Source: Terrisporobacter othiniensis (GTDB lineage Bacteria > Bacillota > Clostridia > Peptostreptococcales > Peptostreptococcaceae). Taken from it: 16,991 nucleotides of DNA. The stretch lies in the NCBI RefSeq assembly GCF_000808015.1, contig NZ_JWHR01000157.1, positions 1-16,991 of the forward strand. The letters run 5' to 3'. Below are positions 12,761-16,991 of this stretch, piece by piece (positions within the stretch are counted from its first letter, which is position 1; the number at the start of each line of letters is the position of its first letter). The position numbers and the translations under genes are program-made. Below the pieces are notes generated by a model. It made no database searches. It worked only from the letters and a program-made list of their open reading frames with translations, and was not told the origin of the DNA.

Positions 12761-13717
12761 ATGAATAATACAAATTCCTATGCATTAGTATTTGGAGTAT
12801 CAGTTTTTGATATTTGTGGATTTACGGATAATAACTATAGATGCAATGACTCTAACCCAGGTCAGGTTAAGACTTCTTTTGGAGGGGTTTGCAGAAACAT
12901 AGCTGAATGTATGTCTAGAGTAGGAGTTAATACTAAGTTTATATCAATTTTAGGTGATGATGAAACTGGAAACAGAATGATAGAACATTCAAAGCTTATG
13001 AATTACGATATGAGTGATTCTTTAATTATAGAAGGTGGCCATACACCAACATATATGGCAATACTTAACCATCAAGGTGAGATGGTATCAGCAGTAGTAG
13101 ACATGAAAATAATAGATAAATTTACTACGGAGTTTATAGACTCTAAATCTGAGACCATAAGAAATTCTGAATATATGATATTAGATTCAGATAGACCGGA
13201 CATAGTAGAATATATACTTGAAAAATTTAGTGGAGAAACTAAATTTATCTTAGACCCAGTATCAGCTGCAAAGGCAGAGGGTGTAAAACATCTAATAAAA
13301 TACTTCCATACTATAAAGCCAAATAGATATGAAGCTGAAATAATGTGCGGATTTAAAATTGAAAATGACGAAGATGTAAGAAGAGCTGGAAAATACTTTG
13401 TTGACTTAGGCATAAAAAATGTATTTATTACATTAGATGAAGATGGAATATACTACAACAATGGAGTGGAAGAAGGCAAATTAAAAGCCAATGATGTTAA
13501 AGTTGTAAATGTAACAGGAGCTGGAGATTCTTTTGTAGCAGGAATAGCTCATGGATACATGGAAGAGATTTCATTAATAGATACACTTAAATTTGCAATT
13601 TCAATGTCTACAATAACCATATCAACAGAAGAAACTATTCATCCAGAGATGGGCTATGATCTAGTTAAGAAATATGTTGATGATATACAATGGACTCATA
13701 TAAAATATAATGAATAA
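12761..13717 (+). CDS. PfkB-family kinase, pseudouridine-kinase-like
   Basis: 318 residues, the usual PfkB/ribokinase length. The N-terminal signature is FGGVCRNIAECMSRVG (40-55) and the C-terminal ATP/anion-hole motif is TGAGDSF (252-258), with Asp256 as the catalytic base; DPVSAAKAEG and KPNRYEAE are other conserved blocks. The GGVxRN-A form of the first motif, where Arg precedes Asn, is typical of the pseudouridine kinase (PsuK/YeiC) branch, which phosphorylates pseudouridine to its 5'-phosphate. Its usual partner, pseudouridine-5'-phosphate glycosidase (PsuG), is not in the window, so substrate is a family-based guess; a sugar kinase remains possible. Monocistronic: own leader and a terminator right after it. 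The gene is intact although it lies between two eroded loci. Confidence 0.82.
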   Translation: MNNTNSYALVFGVSVFDICGFTDNNYRCNDSNPGQVKTSFGGVCRNIAECMSRVGVNTKFISILGDDETGNRMIEHSKLMNYDMSDSLIIEGGHTPTYMAILNHQGEMVSAVVDMKIIDKFTTEFIDSKSETIRNSEYMILDSDRPDIVEYILEKFSGETKFILDPVSAAKAEGVKHLIKYFHTIKPNRYEAEIMCGFKIENDEDVRRAGKYFVDLGIKNVFITLDEDGIYYNNGVEEGKLKANDVKVVNVTGAGDSFVAGIAHGYMEEISLIDTLKFAISMSTITISTEETIHPEMGYDLVKKYVDDIQWTHIKYNE

Positions 13718-13730
13718 TCTTTAAGATAAT

Positions 13731-13761
13731 AATCCTTCCATATTAATGGTGGGATTTTTTT
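13731..13761 (+). terminator. Terminator after the PfkB-type kinase
   Basis: AATCCTTCCAT, a 4-base loop and ATGGTGGGATT pair except for a T-T mismatch and a T-G wobble, followed by seven T residues overlapping the stem end. Confidence 0.8.
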
Positions 13762-13803
13762 ATTAAATTTTTTATCTAGTTATACTATATAAAGTATTGG
13801 GGA

Positions 13804-13887
13804 TATAATAGCTCTGTAACAGTTAATGTAAAATATTGTGGAAAAAGTAAAAAAATACAAATAAAATGTATTTTTTTATTTGGAGGG
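13804..13887 (+). promoter_or_regulatory. Leader of the HD-GYP gene with a hairpin next to the ribosome site
   Basis: A perfect TATAAT at 13804-13809 is a good -10 box but no convincing -35 box is placed before it. The leader carries a perfect 12-bp stem: TAAAAAAATACA (13848-13859), a 7-base loop, TGTATTTTTTTA (13867-13878). It ends only a few bases before the TGGAGGGG ribosome site (13880-13887). With its U-rich right arm it could act as an attenuator or affect ribosome access. I looked for the conserved core of c-di-GMP riboswitches and did not see one. Confidence 0.38.
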
Positions 13888-13893
13888 GCATGA

Positions 13894-14919
13894 ATGAAAC
13901 TTAAACATGTATTAGTTATAGATGATAATGTAACAAACTTAAAATTTGCAGAAAAAATATTAAAACCATATTATAAGGTAAGTTTATTAATATCAGGAGC
14001 TCAGGCATTGAAGTTTTTATCTAAAAACACGCCTGACTTAATATTACTAGATATAAATATGCCTGATATGGATGGATATAAAACCTTGAAAAAAATAAGG
14101 GAAAATCAAGATCTAGACAATACACCAGTAATATTTTTAACGGCTTTATCAGATAGCGAAAGTGAATTAGGAGCAGTAGATTTTATTATAAAACCTTTTA
14201 TTCCGCAGACTATGCTAAGTAGGGTAAAAATGCATTTAGAATTTAGTGAATATAAGAATGATTTAGAAGATAAAGTGCATGAAAAAACAGAAATAATAGA
14301 GCATTTGCAAGATGTAATGATGTTATCTTTAGCAGAGCTTGTGGAATGCAGAGATGAAAATATAGGAGGTCATGTTAAGCGAACAGCGGAGTATGTAAAA
14401 ATATTGACTGATGAAATTGTTGAGGCAAGATTATACAGTGATATTTTAACTCCAGAATATATACGAGATATAGTGAGATCAGCGCCACTTCATGATATAG
14501 GGAAAATAGGTATAAATGATTCAACGTTATTAAAAGCCGGATCATTAGATGATGAGGAGTTTGAATATATGAAGAATCATGCAGAACTTGGTGGACAAAC
14601 ATTACAAAAAATGATAAATGAAATTAACGGAGAAAGTTTTTTGTATGCAGCAAAAGATATGGCTCATTATCATCATGAAAAATGGGATGGTAGTGGTTAT
14701 CCATCAGGATTAAAAGGTGAAGAAATACCTATAAGTGCTAGAATAATGGCAATAGCTGATGTTTATGATGCTTTAACAGCAAAAAGACCTTATAAAGAAG
14801 CCTTTGAACATGAAGCTGCATTGAAAATAATAATTGATGGAAAAGGAAAAATGTTTGATCCTAATATTATAGATATATTTGAAAAAATTAGTTACAAATT
14901 TCAATTGATAAATTTGTAA
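13894..14919 (+). CDS. Response regulator with HD-GYP output (c-di-GMP phosphodiesterase)
   Basis: 341 residues. REC domain (about 5-115): acidic pair Asp10-Asp11, phospho-acceptor Asp53 in LLDINMPDMDG, Thr83, and Lys100 in KPF. A coiled linker (about 115-140) leads to an HD-GYP domain (about 145-330): HDIGKIG (His200-Asp201), HHEKWDGSGYP (260-270) and IADVYDALT, all residues of an active metal-dependent phosphodiesterase of c-di-GMP. The REC loop between the Thr and Lys sites (SDSESELGAVDF) is about four to five residues shorter than usual, removing part of alpha-4, a surface used for signalling. Start: ATG with TGGAGGGG six bases upstream. The next locus is a ruined hybrid kinase that starts 8 bases later and was probably its phosphodonor. 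Confidence 0.92.
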   Translation: MKLKHVLVIDDNVTNLKFAEKILKPYYKVSLLISGAQALKFLSKNTPDLILLDINMPDMDGYKTLKKIRENQDLDNTPVIFLTALSDSESELGAVDFIIKPFIPQTMLSRVKMHLEFSEYKNDLEDKVHEKTEIIEHLQDVMMLSLAELVECRDENIGGHVKRTAEYVKILTDEIVEARLYSDILTPEYIRDIVRSAPLHDIGKIGINDSTLLKAGSLDDEEFEYMKNHAELGGQTLQKMINEINGESFLYAAKDMAHYHHEKWDGSGYPSGLKGEEIPISARIMAIADVYDALTAKRPYKEAFEHEAALKIIIDGKGKMFDPNIIDIFEKISYKFQLINL

Positions 14920-14926
14920 GGGGGAC

Positions 14927-15508
14927 ATTAGGGAATCAATAGTAGTAAAAAGTCATAATATAGTTGATGGAAGAGAATCAGCTTTAAAAATGATAGATGA
15001 TATAAATGAAAACATCAAACTTAGGAAATACTCAATAGGAATTTTATTTTGTGAAGCTAGTTTGGATTAAAGTGAATTATTACAAACACTAGGAGATGAA
15101 AGTAGCATAATGATACTTAGTTGCAGTTATAGTGGAGAAATTTGTAATGATGGTTATTTAGATGATAGTGCAGTACTTATGGTATTAACAGATGATGAAA
15201 ATAGATTCCATATCGGTGTGATAAAGGATATAAAAGAAAAAACTAAAGAATAATTAGATGAGATTATAAATAAGGAATATGAAAAAGCTAAATTATTATT
15301 TAATGAAGATCCATCAATAATGTTAACATTCCCTAATTTTGATAGTATTGAAACAATTAAAGATATTTTTTACATAGTTAATACAAATTATCTTGACTTA
15401 CCTATGTTTGGAGGAGCATCTTCTATAGACTTTAATGATAATTTACAAGAATTCACAGAATTCTATGATGGAATAGTATATAAAAGTTCTATATCATTTG
15501 TTTTATAA
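14927..15508 (+). pseudogene. FIST-domain part of a degenerate hybrid sensor kinase
   Basis: One frame from 14927 to TAA 15506-15508 encodes a FIST_N sensory domain (ESIVVKSHNIVDG, YSIGILFCEASLD, SYSGEICNDGYLDDSAVLMV, LPMFGGASSIDFNDN) but is cut by in-frame TAA at 15068-15070 and 15251-15253. Both look like single-base changes in Lys/Glu/Gln codons. Where a start is expected, after AAGGGGGA, there is ATT at 14927 instead of ATG. FIST domains are small-molecule sensors at the front of signal transduction proteins. Codon use and the close fit after the HD-GYP gene show it was the first part of the kinase coded on to 16990. The FIST_C half is missing: the domain stops at SISFVL and the next recognisable coding is PAS-like. 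A short frame beginning at ATG 15320 is only the tail of this domain. Confidence 0.72.
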
Positions 15509-15522
15509 ATACAGAGGAAAAG

Positions 15523-15570
15523 CCTATAAATACTTATGAAAACATAAGTATTTAAGGTTTATTTATTCTA
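15523..15570 (+). terminator. Terminator-like hairpin at the FIST/PAS junction
   Basis: AAATACTTATG (15528-15538), loop AAAA, CATAAGTATTT (15543-15553) is a perfect 11-bp stem; with T27-A54 and a one-base bulge it extends to CCT/AGG (15523-15525, 15555-15557). It is followed by TTTATTTATTCT. It occurs exactly where FIST_C sequence is missing, so it may be what remains of a rearrangement. Confidence 0.4.
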
Positions 15571-16314
15571 GCAATAGTTTTTTTAATAATTGTTTATGAC
15601 GAAAATAGAGATTTAACAGGAGCTCATCTATATGAAGTATATTCCAAATATAGAGGCGAAGAAAATGCAAAAGAATTTTGTAAATTATGTAGGGAGTGTT
15701 TACAAACACATGAAACTATAGAAAGACTAATTGAATATAATAGTCCAATAGATAATTCGGGGAAGCATGCAACTATAGCAATATATCCAGCTACTAATGA
15801 GCGAGTTGAATTACAAAACATAGTTATAGTATTAAAAGATGTAACTGAATTTTATGAAATGAAAGAAAAGGCAGAAATTGCTGGAAAGGCGAAAACAGAA
15901 TTTTTAGCCAACATGAGTCATGAAATTAGAATACTAATGAACGCAATAGTTGGAATGGTCGAACTTATTATGAGAGAAGATATAAGTGATACTGTAAGGG
16001 AGAACATTTATAATATAAAATCAGCAGGTACAAATCTATTAGGAATAATAAATGATATATTAGATATTTCTAAAGTTGAATCAGGAAAAATTGAGTCACA
16101 AACAATAGAAGATAATGAAGTAAAGTTAAAAGTTTCTGTTAAAGATACAGGTATGGGAATAAAAGAAGACTTAGAAAAGTTATTTGAATCATTTAAGCAA
16201 GTAGACACAAGAAAAAATAGAAATATAGAAGGAACAGGTTTAGGTATAGCCATATCAAAATCATTAGTAGAATTAATGGGCGAAAAAATATTCGTAGAAA
16301 GTGTATATGGTTAA
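15556..16314 (+). pseudogene. PAS and histidine-kinase part of the degenerate hybrid sensor kinase
   Basis: One open frame of 252 codons without its own start. First a PAS-like domain (VYDENRDLTGAHLYEVYSKY to IVIVLKDVTEFYE), then a linker and HisKA: FLANMSHEIRILMNAIVGM with the phospho-acceptor His at 15919-15921. The normal HEIRTPMN has become HEIRILMN. After ILDISKVESGKIE (to 16095) the sequence jumps to VKLKVSVKDTGMGI, so about 100 residues, including the ATPase N-box, are deleted. The G1 and G2 boxes remain (DTGMGI; GTGLGIAISKSLVELMG). TAA at 16312-16314 interrupts VYG-GSKFSFIF, where a Lys or Glu codon is expected. Without the N-box it cannot bind ATP normally. The shorter frame from ATG 15859 could still be translated, but no ribosome site precedes it. 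Confidence 0.75.
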
Positions 16315-16990
16315 GGGAGTAAATTTAGTTTTATATTTAATCAAAAGATTACAAATTACAAAGGGTTTGCTGAAGTTAATGATGAAAAACTAAATAAAAA
16401 TATACTATAAACCTTATAGAAGAGAAAAGTTATAGCCATATATAAAAAACTAAATAGTGTACTAAAAAGGTGGATACCAAATGAATTAAAGAAGCATCCA
16501 AGTGAATGTATGCAAAATAATATAAATAAAAATAAAGAGAAAAAAGAAATTAAATTAGATTTAGTAGGATTAGATTATAAAATAAGTTTGCAAAAAATAA
16601 TTTAGATATTTATAGTTATTTAGATATATTGAAAATATTCTAAAAGATGGTAATAGCAAGATTGATAAGTTGGATCATTATGCAAATGAAGGATTAAAAA
16701 GATATATTATAGAAGTTAATGCAATAAAAAGCTATTTATTAAGTATAGGAGCTTGTTTATTATCAGAAAAAGCTAGATTATTAGAAGATGTAGGTAAGAA
16801 TGGGGATATTAAATATATAAAAGAAAATCATAAATCATTTATGAGAGAGTATAAAGGCATATTAGGTAGTATAAGTAAAAATCTAAATAATATTGAAAGT
16901 AATAGTTATTCTAATTGCATTGAAAAAATCGAAATTAATAAAGAAGATATAGAAAATAAAATAGATTGTATAAATAAATTTACTTTATAA
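16315..16990 (+). pseudogene. Receiver remnant and HPt part of the degenerate hybrid sensor kinase
   Basis: After the ATPase end (GSKFSFIFNQKI) further stops occur at 16408-16410 and 16417-16419. Almost the whole receiver domain is gone; only its last helix is recognisable (LNSVLKRWIPNELK, 16450-16491). An HPt domain follows, but it needs two frame changes: near the A-run at 16592-16597 (before NNLDIYSYLDILKIF) and at 16641 (a base lost before KDGNSKIDKL). The last 106-codon frame (16670-16990) holds the HPt core, RYIIEVNAIKSYLLSIGACL; the phospho-acceptor His of the usual HAxKS motif is Asn (AAT 16718-16720). The open frame ends TAA 16988-16990; the original protein may have continued. Not expected to transfer phosphate. 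Confidence 0.7.
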
Positions 16991-16991
16991 T

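Noticed and set aside
13072..13413. 113-codon minus-strand frame
   Set aside because: It is complementary to conserved PfkB sequence and has no initiation signals.
13762..13893. c-di-GMP riboswitch ahead of the HD-GYP gene
   Set aside because: The conserved core sequence and multi-helix layout were not found; only one simple hairpin is present.
15320..15508. Stand-alone 62-residue protein
   Set aside because: It continues in the same frame as the upstream FIST remnant and is only the part after the second stop.
16670..16990. Independent small HPt protein gene
   Set aside because: No ribosome site, its Met is internal to the HPt fold, and upstream coding in other frames belongs to the same domain; treated as a pseudogene fragment.
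1..16991. CRISPR array, tRNA or rRNA genes
   Set aside because: No regularly spaced direct repeats and no GC-rich cloverleaf or ribosomal RNA stretches were seen on either strand.

Overview
This window looks like chromosomal accessory DNA from a low-GC Gram-positive anaerobe, most likely Peptostreptococcaceae (Clostridioides, Paeniclostridium, Paraclostridium or Romboutsia type). The reasons are very AT-rich DNA, ATA/AGA/TTA-dominated codon use, strong GGAGG-type ribosome sites, and familiar clostridial families: an OFA-type MFS carrier, BlaI/BlaR1-like proteins, a BceAB-like transporter, PadR, HD-GYP and a FIST-domain hybrid kinase. The assignment rests on style and family content; I could not search a database.

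Layout. Positions 1-125 are the right end of an IS3-family (IS150-type) insertion sequence: the last codons of the transposase plus the terminal inverted repeat. Next come a small membrane protein with an internal duplication (210-713), a terminator, and an apparently well-expressed MFS carrier (928-2202). A shared terminator separates the carrier from a convergent ~500-residue protein with an N-terminal helix-turn-helix (2242-3753, minus). Divergent to that is a secreted DUF4163/DUF3298 (PdaC/RsiV-like) protein (3928-4710), followed by a tiny membrane gene that needs a -1 frameshift at a U UUA AAA heptamer to be read completely (4768-4952).

The core of the window is 5010-11680: a promoter with two BlaI-type operators, blaI, a blaR1-like M56 metalloprotease/sensor without a penicillin-binding domain, a membrane-anchored protein, a small acidic protein, and a BceAB-like ABC permease/ATPase pair, ending at a hairpin. 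No beta-lactamase or penicillin-binding protein is present, and no BceRS two-component pair. The simplest reading is a protease-relieved repressor circuit that senses an unknown extracellular signal, possibly an antimicrobial peptide or envelope damage, and induces an ABC transporter.

Downstream (11769-12638) is an eroded PadR operon. A shortened padR is fused in frame to the tail of a DUF2812-type membrane protein, that tail carries two further frameshifts, and a small two-helix membrane gene is broken by one extra G. An intact PfkB-family kinase resembling pseudouridine kinase follows (12761-13717).

The last part is a c-di-GMP signalling locus: an intact REC/HD-GYP phosphodiesterase (13894-14919), then a wrecked FIST-PAS-histidine kinase-REC-HPt hybrid sensor kinase (14927-16990). 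The kinase has lost its start, carries several stops and frameshifts, lacks most of FIST_C, the ATPase N-box region and nearly all of the receiver domain, and has Asn where the HPt phospho-acceptor His should be. The HD-GYP protein may therefore have lost its cognate kinase. I found no tRNA, rRNA or CRISPR array.
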